Below, one piece after another: positions 47,136 through 55,583 of a stretch of DNA of 64,000 nt (within the stretch, counting starts at the first letter, position 1; each line of letters begins with the position of its first letter). Where the stretch lies: the NCBI RefSeq assembly GCF_003012705.1, contig NZ_PXYL01000005.1, positions 248,001 through 312,000 on the forward strand, in the 5' to 3' direction. This stretch comes from Pseudaminobacter soli (ex Li et al. 2025). GTDB taxonomy: Bacteria > Pseudomonadota > Alphaproteobacteria > Rhizobiales > Rhizobiaceae. The notes under the pieces were generated by a model. The model was not told the origin of the DNA. It saw only the letters and a program-made list of their open reading frames with translations, and did not search any database. The position numbers and the translations under genes are program-made.

Positions 47136-47146
47136 GTCTAGACATG
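47136..47146. promoter_or_regulatory. Operator-like GTCTAGACAT(G) motif, peptide operon side
   Basis: GTCTAGACATGTCTG lies in the gap between the divergent S9 peptidase and TetR-type genes. GTCTAGAC fits the GT-N-TA-N-AC pattern of HutC-class GntR operators. The ten bases GTCTAGACAT recur upstream of soxB (53282-53291 on the minus strand). Confidence 0.45.
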
Positions 47147-47288
47147 TCTGTACGTTTACGTAGGGACTTTGAGTTAAAAGTTGCGCGAGCCGGCGCTCGA
47201 CCGACTGCGGCGTCGGCATCAGCTCGGATCCTGACGCTTAAGAAAATATCTTCTGCCAACCACCTGCCCTATAAGGAGGATGGAACAG

Positions 47289-47312
47289 ATGGCAGACAAC
47301 GGTGGGGGTTGA
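47289..47312 (+). other. Seven-codon leader frame with strong ribosome site before TetR-type gene
   Basis: AAGGAGG (47273-47279) sits nine bases before an ATG that encodes only MADNGGG then TGA. The GTG start of the regulator is three bases after this stop. The frame would run straight into the regulator if the GGGGG run at 47304-47308 had one more G. It is either a coupling leader or the shifted N-terminus. Confidence 0.4.
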
Positions 47313-47314
47313 TC

Positions 47315-48001
47315 GTGCAGTCATCGGAAGACACGTCGGAGCGATCCAACGCATCGCCCGCGCAGGGCGCTCATGACGTCAGGACCACCAAGAGCGACTG
47401 GCTCAATCTTGCCATCCAAGCGCTGATCGAAGACGGCATCGACCAGGTGAAAATCCAGGTCATGGCCAAGAAGCTGAACGTCTCGCGCTCAAGCTTCTAC
47501 TGGTTCTTCGAAAGCCTGCAGGATCTGCACAACCAGCTCCTGCAGAACTGGCTGCGCAAGAACACCGACCCCGTGGTCGAGCATGCCATGCGGCCGGCGC
47601 CCAACATCAACCGCGCCATCCTGAACGTCTTTCAATGCTGGGTCGACGACAGGCTCTTCGACCCGAAGCTGGACATTGCTGTTCGGATCTGGGCGCGGCG
47701 CGATCCCTCGATCCGCGCCGTAATCGACGAGGCCGACAGGCGGCGCGTCGAGGCGCTGACGGCCATGTATCGCCGCTACGGCTATGACGAGGAAAACGCG
47801 TTCATCCGCGCGCGCGTGCTGTATTTCATGCAGATCGGCCACTACACGCTCGATCTGGACGAAGCGCTCGACATCCGGGTCTCGCACGTCCCGGCATATC
47901 TGCTCGCCTTCAGCGGTCAGGAGCCGGGGCCGGAGGACATCGCCGCGTTCGACGAGTTCATCGCCCGCTTCACCTCCCGCGAAGGCGAAGCGAAGGGCTG
48001 A
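47315..48001 (+). CDS. TetR-family transcriptional regulator
   Basis: About 228 residues from a GTG at 47315. Helix-turn-helix near residues 30-60 (LIEDGIDQVKIQVMAKKLNV, then SRSSFYWFFES), then an all-helical ligand domain. The start is uncertain: the same frame is open back to 47105, but the only strong ribosome site (AAGGAGG, 47273) serves an ATG one frame away. It is divergent from the peptide-use operon and probably regulates it. Confidence 0.8.
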   Translation: MQSSEDTSERSNASPAQGAHDVRTTKSDWLNLAIQALIEDGIDQVKIQVMAKKLNVSRSSFYWFFESLQDLHNQLLQNWLRKNTDPVVEHAMRPAPNINRAILNVFQCWVDDRLFDPKLDIAVRIWARRDPSIRAVIDEADRRRVEALTAMYRRYGYDEENAFIRARVLYFMQIGHYTLDLDEALDIRVSHVPAYLLAFSGQEPGPEDIAAFDEFIARFTSREGEAKG

Positions 48002-48004
48002 CCA

Positions 48005-48104
48005 GAGCATTTTGCAGCCAAGCGGAATCGCTTGGCGTCGCACAAATGCGGCTAAAACAACAAGATAGAGCGGAATAAGGACATCCCTCAGGATGGCCGC
48101 CGCT
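48005..48104. repeat. Rhizobial palindromic intergenic element between TetR-type gene and soxG
   Basis: AGAGC at 48006 and again near 48069 flank the perfect stem CCAAGCG-GAAT-CGCTTGG (48020-48037). A second stem CATCC-CTCA-GGATG (48084-48097) sits within GAGCGG/CCGCTC arms and may end transcription from both sides. The AGAGC-hairpin-AAAACAA-AGAGC layout resembles a repeat family seen between genes in Mesorhizobium and relatives. Confidence 0.55.
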
Positions 48105-48644
48105 CTAGCCCTTCGCGGCAGCCGCGATGTTCCTGGCCGCCGTTTCCATCCAGGTCCAGAGATAGGTCGCAAGCCCGCGGTCGACATGGATGCGCAGCTT
48201 GTCGCCGTGGCGGTAGACCACGGCGTTTGCACCCGCAAAGGAGAGCGCTGCCGATGCACTGCCGGCGCTCGGATCGAGCGTGGTCGCGCGCGCGATCAGT
48301 TCGGCTGTCTCGGAGCCTTCCGCCTCGAAGGCCTGTAGCCCCGCGCTGACGACGGTCACGCCGAAACCTTCCTCGTGCCAGCCGGGCTCGATGCCAAGCG
48401 GCGCAGCCGACACGACCAGCATCCGGTCGCGCGCGACCTGCGCCGCATAGCGCTCGCCCTCGGCCTTGCCGAACGCGCCGACGCCCTTTGCCGGAGCGCC
48501 CGACACCTTGCTCCAGGCGTCCAAATCTCCGCTGACGAGATATTGGCTGAGGCCCGCCAACGAGCGGATCGCAAGTCCCGGAACCTCGATGGCGGCCGTC
48601 TGCCAGTCCGGTACGACCGCCCATTTTTCCGCAAGATTACGCAT
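48105..48644 (-). CDS. soxG: Sarcosine oxidase, gamma subunit
   Basis: 179 residues. Last gene of the soxBDAG operon; the gamma subunit belongs to the GcvT-like family and packs against alpha. Features such as EKWAVVPDWQTAAIEVPGLA and the C-terminal RGLATYLWTWMETAARNI suit it. Start 48644 has GGAGAG and overlaps soxA by 8 bases; the upstream start at 48749 would lie deep in soxA. Confidence 0.85.
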   Translation of the reverse strand: MRNLAEKWAVVPDWQTAAIEVPGLAIRSLAGLSQYLVSGDLDAWSKVSGAPAKGVGAFGKAEGERYAAQVARDRMLVVSAAPLGIEPGWHEEGFGVTVVSAGLQAFEAEGSETAELIARATTLDPSAGSASAALSFAGANAVVYRHGDKLRIHVDRGLATYLWTWMETAARNIAAAAKG

Positions 48645-51525
48645 TGAGCCGCTCTCCTGAAGGGTCGAAGGCGCAGGGGCCGGTGATCGTCGCGTGCCGA
48701 AGCATGCCGAGATGCTGAAGGTCGATGGTCTCGCCGTGACGCGAAGCACCGCGCTCGATCAGCGCGAGCGCGATCGGCCGACCAAGCGTCGGGCTGTGGT
48801 AGCTCGAGGTAACAAAACCCTGGCTCCTGAGCTTGCCGCCGCCTTTCGCAATGGCGTGGGTGCCGGTCGCCAGCGGCGGCTCGCCCTCGGCAACGGAAAG
48901 GCCGACGAACTGGAGGCGGCTCTCCTGCATGGCCACATCCGTGAACAGCGAGCGACGACCGACATATTCGTTCTTGCGCTTGGTACGCGGTCCGTCGACG
49001 CCCAGATCGTGCGGCAAGGTGGTGCCGTCGGTATCCTTGCCGATGACGATGTAGCCTTTTTCGGCGCGCAGGATCATCAGCGCCTCGAGGCCGATGGTCA
49101 CCGCGTCGAGCGCCTTGCCGGTTTCCTGCATGCGCGCCCAGAGCGGCTCGGCCCGGTCGGCGCGGATCGACACTTCATAGCTGCGGTCGCCGGTGAAGCT
49201 GACGCGCGCGATGCGCACGGCATCTTCGCCGAACCGGCCCTCGCCTATCGCCATATGCGGCAGCTCGGCATCGTCCAGCGAAAGACCGAGATCGAGCGCT
49301 TCGAGCAGCTTCTTCGAGTTCGGACCCGAGACGGTCAACGTGGCCATTTCGGAGGTGGCGTTGTGGATGTAGACCGCGCCACGCCCAAAACGATCCTGCC
49401 GCCATTCCTCCAGCCGCGCATGCACGGAAGCCACATGCGAGGTGGAGCAGGAGACGACGAAGCGGTTCTCGTCCAGCCGCACCAGAATGCCGTCGTCGAA
49501 GACCACGCCATTTTCCGACAGCATGAAACCGTAGCGGCAGCGGCCCGGCTTCAGCGTCGACATGGTGTTGTAATAGATGAAGTCGACGAATTCGGCGGCC
49601 TTCGGCCCCATCACCTCGATCTTGCCGAGCGTCGAGCCGTCGAACAGCGCCACCGATTGGCGCGCGCGCCGCGCCTCGTCCTGGATCGTCCGGTCGGCAT
49701 CGGCCCCTGCGCCGCCATAATGAGCCGGACGCAGCCAGCCGCCATATTCCTGGAAGACGGCGCCATTGGCCCGATGCACATTCTCCAGCGGCAGACGGCG
49801 CACGGGCGACATCAGTTCGCCGCCGAGCGCGCCGGCAAAGCTCGCCAGCGGCACCGGCGTAAACGGCGGGCGGTAGGTGGTGGTACCGACCTCCGGCACG
49901 GTGCGGCCGGTGATGTTCGCCATCAATGCGAGGCCGGCAAGGTTCGAGGTCTTGCCCTGGTCGGTCGCCATACCCAGCGTGGTGTAGCGCTTGAGGTGCT
50001 CAACCGAGACGAAGTTTTCGCGCGCGGCAAGTTCCACGTCCTTTGCCGTCACGTCGTTCTGGTAGTCGATCCAGACGCGGCCTTTTGCGCTGGGGATCGG
50101 CCATGCGGCCAGTACGCCGCCGATCGCTTCCGCGCCGGTGCTGCGCGGCGCCACAGCCTTTGTCTCGCCGATAGCCGACGTTGCCTTCGCGGCGCTCGAA
50201 AAAACATCGGACAGCGCAACCGCGCCGTTCAGCGCGCCCGCGACCGAAATACCCTCGACCGGATCGCCCGGCAGGAAGGCGGCGCGCGTCTCGTCCCAGG
50301 CGAGCTTGCCGCGCGCCTGGCAGAACAGATGGACGGTGGGGGTCCAGCCGCCCGAAACCACGACGCTGTCGGCGGCAAGCGACGTGCCGTCGTCGAGCGT
50401 CACGCCCTCCACGCGCATGCCGCCGCGCGCGGACACAAGCGCGCGTCCGGCAAGCAGCTTCACGCCCGACGGCGCGGCCGGCAGCGCATTCTTGCGCATC
50501 TCGACCAGCGTGACGTCCGCACCCGCCGTGGCCAGCGCGCCAGCGACTTCATAGGCGCTGTCATTGTTGGTAGCGACCACGATGCGGCGGCCGATCAGCA
50601 CCGCGTAGCGGCGCAGATAGGCAAGTGCTGCATCCGCCGACATGATGCGCGGCAGGTCATTGTTGGCGAAGGGCAGCGGCCGCTCGATGGCGCCGGTGGC
50701 CAGAACGATCTGACGCGGCCTCACCCGCCACAGCGTGTCGGGCCGGCCGTCGTGATGACGCTGGTTCAGCGCGATCAGATTGTGGTCATAGATGCCAAAC
50801 GCAGTGGTCGAGGACAGGACCAGATGGCCCGCGCCCTCAATTTCTGCAACCGTCCCGTCGACCCAGGCAGCCGCCGGCTTGCCGTCGATCTCGGCGTCGC
50901 GATGGAGCAGCGATCCGCCGAGCAGAGGCTGGTCGTCCACCAGGATGACAGATTTGCCCGCGCCGGCAGCTAGCTTTGCTGCGGCGAGCCCAGCTGGGCC
51001 GGCACCCACCACCAGCACGTCGCAATGGCGGTTGATCTGGTCGGCCGGTCCGGGCGACTTCCAGTCCGGGTCGACCTTGCCCAACCCGGCCACGGCGCGA
51101 ATGCGCGGCTCGAACAGGTGCCAATCCGGCCACATGAAGGTCTTGTAGTAGAAGGCGGCCGGAATGAAGCGCGAAAAACGGTCGATGAAGGCATTGCGGT
51201 CCGCAGCGGCATTCGGCGTGGCATTGACGCTTTTCGCAACCAGCCCCGCGAGCGCCGGCTCGGTGGTGGCGCGCGTGTTGGGCGTGGCGCGAACGCTGCC
51301 AGCCACATCGACCAGCGCGTTCGGCTCCTCGACGCCCGCGCCCCAGATGCCGCGCGGCCGATGATATTTGAAGCTGCGGCCGACAACCGCGACGTCCGCT
51401 GCCAGCAGCGCCGACGCGATGGTGTCGCCCTCAAAGCCCTGAACGGTGCGCCCGTCGAAGCTGAAGGAAATCGGCCGGGAGCGGTCGATGGCGCTGCCGC
51501 CGGAGGAAAGACGCGAGGCGGTCAT
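48637..51525 (-). CDS. soxA: Sarcosine oxidase, alpha subunit
   Basis: 962 residues, near the usual size. N-terminal 2Fe-2S-like fold (FSFDGRTVQGFEGDTIASALL, cut: GRTVQGFEGDTIASALL) without the cluster Cys, then NAD-binding VVGAGPAGLAAAKLAAGAGKS from about 170, and a C-terminal GcvT-type folate domain (from about 580; GSTLGKIEVMGPKAAEF). It oxidises sarcosine (N-methylglycine) to glycine; the C-terminal domain hands the methyl carbon to tetrahydrofolate. Stop overlaps the soxG start, and its start overlaps the soxD stop. Confidence 0.94.
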   Translation of the reverse strand: MTASRLSSGGSAIDRSRPISFSFDGRTVQGFEGDTIASALLAADVAVVGRSFKYHRPRGIWGAGVEEPNALVDVAGSVRATPNTRATTEPALAGLVAKSVNATPNAAADRNAFIDRFSRFIPAAFYYKTFMWPDWHLFEPRIRAVAGLGKVDPDWKSPGPADQINRHCDVLVVGAGPAGLAAAKLAAGAGKSVILVDDQPLLGGSLLHRDAEIDGKPAAAWVDGTVAEIEGAGHLVLSSTTAFGIYDHNLIALNQRHHDGRPDTLWRVRPRQIVLATGAIERPLPFANNDLPRIMSADAALAYLRRYAVLIGRRIVVATNNDSAYEVAGALATAGADVTLVEMRKNALPAAPSGVKLLAGRALVSARGGMRVEGVTLDDGTSLAADSVVVSGGWTPTVHLFCQARGKLAWDETRAAFLPGDPVEGISVAGALNGAVALSDVFSSAAKATSAIGETKAVAPRSTGAEAIGGVLAAWPIPSAKGRVWIDYQNDVTAKDVELAARENFVSVEHLKRYTTLGMATDQGKTSNLAGLALMANITGRTVPEVGTTTYRPPFTPVPLASFAGALGGELMSPVRRLPLENVHRANGAVFQEYGGWLRPAHYGGAGADADRTIQDEARRARQSVALFDGSTLGKIEVMGPKAAEFVDFIYYNTMSTLKPGRCRYGFMLSENGVVFDDGILVRLDENRFVVSCSTSHVASVHARLEEWRQDRFGRGAVYIHNATSEMATLTVSGPNSKKLLEALDLGLSLDDAELPHMAIGEGRFGEDAVRIARVSFTGDRSYEVSIRADRAEPLWARMQETGKALDAVTIGLEALMILRAEKGYIVIGKDTDGTTLPHDLGVDGPRTKRKNEYVGRRSLFTDVAMQESRLQFVGLSVAEGEPPLATGTHAIAKGGGKLRSQGFVTSSYHSPTLGRPIALALIERGASRHGETIDLQHLGMLRHATITGPCAFDPSGERLNA

Positions 51526-51791
51526 CAGGCATGCTCCGCGCTGTCGAGCGCAATCGACGTCTCGACCTTGTGGTTGACGGTGTCACGCTCCATCACGAAG
51601 AACTCGCCGCAATTCATGTGAACCCAGATTTCGCGCGTCGCGCCCTTCGGGTTGTCGCGCATATAGAGGTAGCTGGCCCAGCGGTCGGCGGTCACATCGG
51701 CGCCATCGGGCCTCAGATTGCCGGCTTCGCCGCCAAAATGAAATTCGGTCTCGTCCCGCGGACCGCAGAAAGGGCAGGTAAAGAGCTGCAT
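51525..51791 (-). CDS. soxD: Sarcosine oxidase, delta subunit
   Basis: 88 residues. Zinc-binding residues are the Cys pair in FTCPFCGPR and the Cys in HMNCGEFF, with the conserved RDETEFHFGGEA between. It is the small zinc subunit of the heterotetramer. It lies between soxB and soxA with overlaps of a few bases, the normal B-D-A-G order. Confidence 0.93.
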   Translation of the reverse strand: MQLFTCPFCGPRDETEFHFGGEAGNLRPDGADVTADRWASYLYMRDNPKGATREIWVHMNCGEFFVMERDTVNHKVETSIALDSAEHA

Positions 51792-51802
51792 GGTTTGGGG
51801 TC

Positions 51803-53056
51803 CTAGTGCGCGATGCCGGAGCCGGCCGCCTCGTCCAGCAACCGCCCGGAGGCGAAGCGGGCGAGGTCGAATGGGCGGCTGATGTCGTGGTGCTTGCCGG
51901 TCGCCAAGAGATGCGCGAGCAGCGTGCCGCCCGCCGGGATGGCCTTGAAGCCGCCCGTGCCCCAGCCGCAGTTGATGAACAGGTTGGGCAGCGGCGACTC
52001 GCCGATGATCGGCGAGGAATCCGGCACCACGTCCACGATGCCCGCCCACTGCCGCATCAGCTTGAGCTGGGCGAAGGTCGGGAACATCTCCAGCAGGCCC
52101 GCGATCACGCCTTCCAGCACCGGCAGGTTGCCGCGCTGGCCATAGGAGGGAACGCGGTCGAGCGCGCCGCCGATCACGATCTCGCCCTTGTCGGACTGGC
52201 TGACATAGACCCCGGTGCCCGGCGAAAGCACGACCGTGTCGAGGATCGGCTTGACTGGCTCCGACACGCAGGCCTGCAGAGCATAGGAATTGACCGGCAG
52301 CCGGAAACCGGCCTTGGCGGCAAGCACCGAGGAATGGCCGGCCACCGCCATGCCGATACGGTCGGCGCGGATCGTGCCACGCGTGGTGTGCACACCGCGG
52401 CAGCGCCCGCCTTCGATGATGAAATCCGTGATCTCGCAGTTCTGGATTATGTCGACGCCAAGCCGGCTTGCGCCGCGCGCATAGCCCCAGGCCACTGCGT
52501 CGTGCCGCGCGGTGCCGGCCCTGCCCTGCCAGCCGCCGCCGAGGATCGGGAAGCGGGCATCGGGCGCGAAATTCAGCAGCGGCGCCACGCGACGCACATC
52601 GTCGACCGAGAATATCTCGGCGTCGATGCCGTTGATCTGCATGGCGTTCACCGTCCGCGCGGTGATCTCCATCTCGTTGATGCTATGCGCCAGAAACACC
52701 ATGCCACGCTGCGAGAGCATGACGTTGTAGTTCAGATCCGCGGACAGGCCCTCATAGAGCCGGTGCGCGAGATCGTAGATCGCCACGCTTTCCGGGTAAT
52801 AATAGTTGGAGCGCACCACGGTGGTGTTGCGGCCGGTGTTGCCGCCGCCGATCCAGCCCTTTTCGAGCAGGGCCACATTGGTGATGCCGTGGTTCTTGGC
52901 CAGGTAATAGGCGGTCGCCAAGCCGTGGCCGCCGCCGCCGATGACGATCGCATCATAGGTCTTCTTCGGCTCGGGCGAGCGCCAGGCGGGCTCCCAGCCC
53001 TTCTGGCCGGCTAGACCTTCCTTGAACAAGGAAAGCGCGGAATAGCGGCGGGTCAT
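51803..53056 (-). CDS. soxB: Sarcosine oxidase, beta subunit
   Basis: 417 residues. FAD loop AIVIGGGGHGLATAYYLAKN from about 40, then GWIGGGNTGRNTTVVRSNYY, and the DAO-fold C-terminus NCGWGTGGFKAIPAGG. It holds the FAD and covalent FMN where sarcosine is oxidised. Start 53056 follows AGGAACG. First gene of the operon; the 650-base gap upstream carries an operator-like palindrome. Confidence 0.94.
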   Translation of the reverse strand: MTRRYSALSLFKEGLAGQKGWEPAWRSPEPKKTYDAIVIGGGGHGLATAYYLAKNHGITNVALLEKGWIGGGNTGRNTTVVRSNYYYPESVAIYDLAHRLYEGLSADLNYNVMLSQRGMVFLAHSINEMEITARTVNAMQINGIDAEIFSVDDVRRVAPLLNFAPDARFPILGGGWQGRAGTARHDAVAWGYARGASRLGVDIIQNCEITDFIIEGGRCRGVHTTRGTIRADRIGMAVAGHSSVLAAKAGFRLPVNSYALQACVSEPVKPILDTVVLSPGTGVYVSQSDKGEIVIGGALDRVPSYGQRGNLPVLEGVIAGLLEMFPTFAQLKLMRQWAGIVDVVPDSSPIIGESPLPNLFINCGWGTGGFKAIPAGGTLLAHLLATGKHHDISRPFDLARFASGRLLDEAAGSGIAH

Positions 53057-53272
53057 CGATATGCGTTCCTGGAAACTGTCTGGCGTGCGATCAGCATGAT
53101 GCGGGCATCGGCATGCACCATGGCCGCACAAGCCGGAGCGCGGCTTTCGATATCACGACCTGTTGCAACGGAATCCTCCACTTCCCGCCCGGGCGACGCG
53201 CCCGGTCCCATGCCCAGATGGGGGCCGCGTCAGGGTTGCCCCTTTTCCGGATACGCCGAAGACTACCGATTG

Positions 53273-53291
53273 TAGACATGAATGTCTAGAC
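53273..53291. promoter_or_regulatory. Palindromic operator upstream of soxBDAG
   Basis: TAGACAT-GA-ATGTCTA is a perfect palindrome, and it overlaps GTCTAGAC (53284-53291), a GT-N-TA-N-AC type site. It lies about 220 bases before soxB. Read on the minus strand it begins GTCTAGACAT, identical to the motif in the peptide operon/TetR gap. Confidence 0.6.
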
Positions 53292-53676
53292 GACACGGGC
53301 ACGTTCGTGCAAAGCCGTGAAGACCAAGGCACGGCCGCGGCGGCAATCTCCGCAATGTGACCGCAAGTTACTGGCAACGCCGCTAGGCCGGGCGCAGACT
53401 GGCGCGCATTGATTTTGCCGGCAGCGCCGCACCGCTCGCAACGCCTGCGGCCCCGACTGAAAGCCCGCTGCCAAGCATCGGGCGTGAGCCGCAATGTGGG
53501 AGCCACACATCGCGGCCATGCGTTGGATGTTCAGTAGCGGGTTCAACGGGACCGAAGGCCGCCAGCGGCAGATTAAGCGAGCGCCAGCCGAAATCGTGAT
53601 TGGAAGTACCGGTCTTCGTGTCGGCGAAAGTGCGGCGCCGATGATGAGCCGGCGCCCTATCGGCTGACATGAGCGA

Positions 53677-53702
53677 CGTGGCGAGCCTTCTGGTTCGCCA
53701 CG
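53677..53702 (-). terminator. Possible hairpin terminator after ABC ATPase gene
   Basis: CGTGGCGA and TCGCCACG form an 8-bp stem with a 10-base loop, 8 bases past the ATPase stop at 53710. No U-run is seen. Confidence 0.4.
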
Positions 53703-53709
53703 GTTGCCG

Positions 53710-54777
53710 TCAGTGCAGAACGAGCAGATCGTCCGAGGAGAAGCTGATCTCCGTCCGCTCGCCTACGACCGGCGGCGGGCTTGCCGGCGAGTTGAACGTG
53801 TCGAGCGAGACGGCATTCTTGCCGAGGCCGACGCGAACGCGGATCACCGAGCCCAGGAAGCTGACGTCGGATATCTGGCCGCCGAGATTGGTGTCCCGCC
53901 CATCCTGCTTGCCAAGCACAATGGCCTCGGGGCGCAGCGCCAGCGACAGCACATCGCCGGCTTTCGCGCCGTTGAGCTGGCCCTTCTTCAGCGAGATGTC
54001 GCGGTCATTGATTCTGACGGTCGCGGTCGCCGGGTCCACAACCGTGCCGTCGAGCACATTCAGCGTGCCGACGAAATTGGCCACGAACTTGGTCGATGGG
54101 CGATTGTAGATCTCGAAGGGCGTGCCGACCTGCTCGGCCTTGCCGTCATACATCACCACGATGCGGTCAGACATCGACAGCGCCTCTTCCTGGTCGTGCG
54201 TGACGAAGATGGTGGTGATGTCGAGCTTCTTCTGGATGGCGCGGATTTCCTCGCGCAGCGAGATGCGCACCTTGGCGTCGAGCGCCGAGAGCGGTTCGTC
54301 GAGCAGCAGGATTTTTGGCTTGGGCGCCAGCGCGCGGGCCAGGGCCACGCGCTGCTGCTGGCCGCCGGACAGCTGGTAGGGGTAACGGTCGCCGAAGCCT
54401 TCGAGCTTGATGATGCTGAGCATCTCCTTCACGCGGTCGGTGATTTCGGCCTTCGACGCACCGGCCACCTTGAGGCCGAAGCCGATGTTCTGCGAAACGG
54501 TCAGGTTCGGGAACAGCGCATAGGCCTGGAACACCATGCCGATGTTGCGCTGGTTAGGCTTGAGGTTGGTGACGTCCTTGCCACCGATCATGATACGGCC
54601 GGCCGTCGGCTCCTCGAACCCGGCCACCATGCGCAGCATCGTCGTCTTGCCGCAGCCCGAGGGCCCGAGGAAGGAAACGAATTCGCCGCGGGCCACTTCG
54701 AGGTTGAAGTCCTTCACCACGGTCGTCTGGCCGAAAGCCTTGCGGACACCCTGGATACTGAGAAATGTTTCGGACAT
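53710..54777 (-). CDS. ABC transporter ATP-binding protein, PotA type
   Basis: 355 residues. Walker A GPSGCGKTT near 38, signature LSGGQQQR, Walker B LLLDEP, and C-terminal TOBE region. Last of a four-gene importer operon whose order is binding protein, permease, permease, ATPase (57659 down to 53710). It begins 14 bases after the second permease gene. Confidence 0.9.
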   Translation of the reverse strand: MSETFLSIQGVRKAFGQTTVVKDFNLEVARGEFVSFLGPSGCGKTTMLRMVAGFEEPTAGRIMIGGKDVTNLKPNQRNIGMVFQAYALFPNLTVSQNIGFGLKVAGASKAEITDRVKEMLSIIKLEGFGDRYPYQLSGGQQQRVALARALAPKPKILLLDEPLSALDAKVRISLREEIRAIQKKLDITTIFVTHDQEEALSMSDRIVVMYDGKAEQVGTPFEIYNRPSTKFVANFVGTLNVLDGTVVDPATATVRINDRDISLKKGQLNGAKAGDVLSLALRPEAIVLGKQDGRDTNLGGQISDVSFLGSVIRVRVGLGKNAVSLDTFNSPASPPPVVGERTEISFSSDDLLVLH

Positions 54778-54791
54778 CTTCGTCTTTCAGA

Positions 54792-55583
54792 TCAATTTGG
54801 GTTGTTCGCCGACTTCGGCGCAAACCGTGCGAGAACCTGGATCACCGACATGCAGCCCCAGGTGATGGCAAAGGAAATGACCGCAAGCGCCGCCGGCTCG
54901 TAGGCGCGATTGGCGCCGATATTCTGCAGATACGGACCGAATGCCGGGCGGTTGAGCAGGCTGGCCATTGTGAATTCGCCGATGACGATCGCAAAGGTCA
55001 GGAACGCGCCCGACAGTACCGCAATCAGCACATTGGGCAGGATGATGCGGACAATGATCGTCGTCCAGCCGGCGCCATGCACCTGCGCGGCCTCGGTCAG
55101 CGTACGCACGTCGATTGTGCGCAGGCCGGTGTCGACGGCGCGGTACATATAGGGCAGCGCCAGCGTGGCATAACCGATCATCAGCAAGACGTCGGTTCCA
55201 CGTGTCGTCGCCAGGAACGGCAGCGGCGAGTTGGAGCCGTACATGCGGATATAGCCGAAGACGATGACGATGGCCGGGATGATCAGCGGCAACAAGGTGA
55301 TGAACTCCACCACAGGCCGGATCTGTGGCATGCGCAGCCTGATCCAATATGCCGTCGGCACCACCAGGAGGACACCGATGACGATGGTGAAGCAGGCGAT
55401 GATCGTCGAATAGGCGAATGTCTCCTGGAAGCGCACGTCGCCGAACACAACGCGATAGGCGTCGAAGGAATACTCGCCGCGGCGCATGCGTAGCGAGAAT
55501 TCGAACGTCGCGATCAACGGAATGAAGAAATAGGCGGCCCCCAGCGCAAAGGTGAGCCAGGCCCAGAAACGGCTAGGCTTCAT
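54792..55583 (-). CDS. ABC transporter permease, PotC-like
   Basis: 263 residues, six predicted helices; FALGAAYFFIPLIATFEFSL at the start and the coupling loop EAAQVHGAGWTTIIVRIILPN. Start 55583 overlaps the upstream permease stop by 4 bases. A longer in-frame reading would cover much of that gene and is unlikely. Confidence 0.88.
   Translation of the reverse strand: MKPSRFWAWLTFALGAAYFFIPLIATFEFSLRMRRGEYSFDAYRVVFGDVRFQETFAYSTIIACFTIVIGVLLVVPTAYWIRLRMPQIRPVVEFITLLPLIIPAIVIVFGYIRMYGSNSPLPFLATTRGTDVLLMIGYATLALPYMYRAVDTGLRTIDVRTLTEAAQVHGAGWTTIIVRIILPNVLIAVLSGAFLTFAIVIGEFTMASLLNRPAFGPYLQNIGANRAYEPAALAVISFAITWGCMSVIQVLARFAPKSANNPN

Larger units (their letters stand above)
53057..53709. other. 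Long intergenic region upstream of soxBDAG
   Basis: This 653-base stretch between the sox operon start and the ABC ATPase stop holds no gene I can support; several short open frames overlap without recognisable content. It contains the palindrome at 53273-53291 and a hairpin at 53677-53702. The remaining sequence shows nothing named. It may hide a small RNA or a decayed gene. Confidence 0.5.

Noticed and set aside
44265-47141. 958-residue open frame on the plus strand
   Set aside because: It is antisense to the FAD oxidoreductase and S9 peptidase genes, which have clear family motifs; GC-rich codon use makes such shadows common.
53383-53670. 95-codon frame on the minus strand in the sox upstream gap
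   Set aside because: No ribosome site, no recognisable domain and overlapping frames of equal quality; kept only as part of the gap note.
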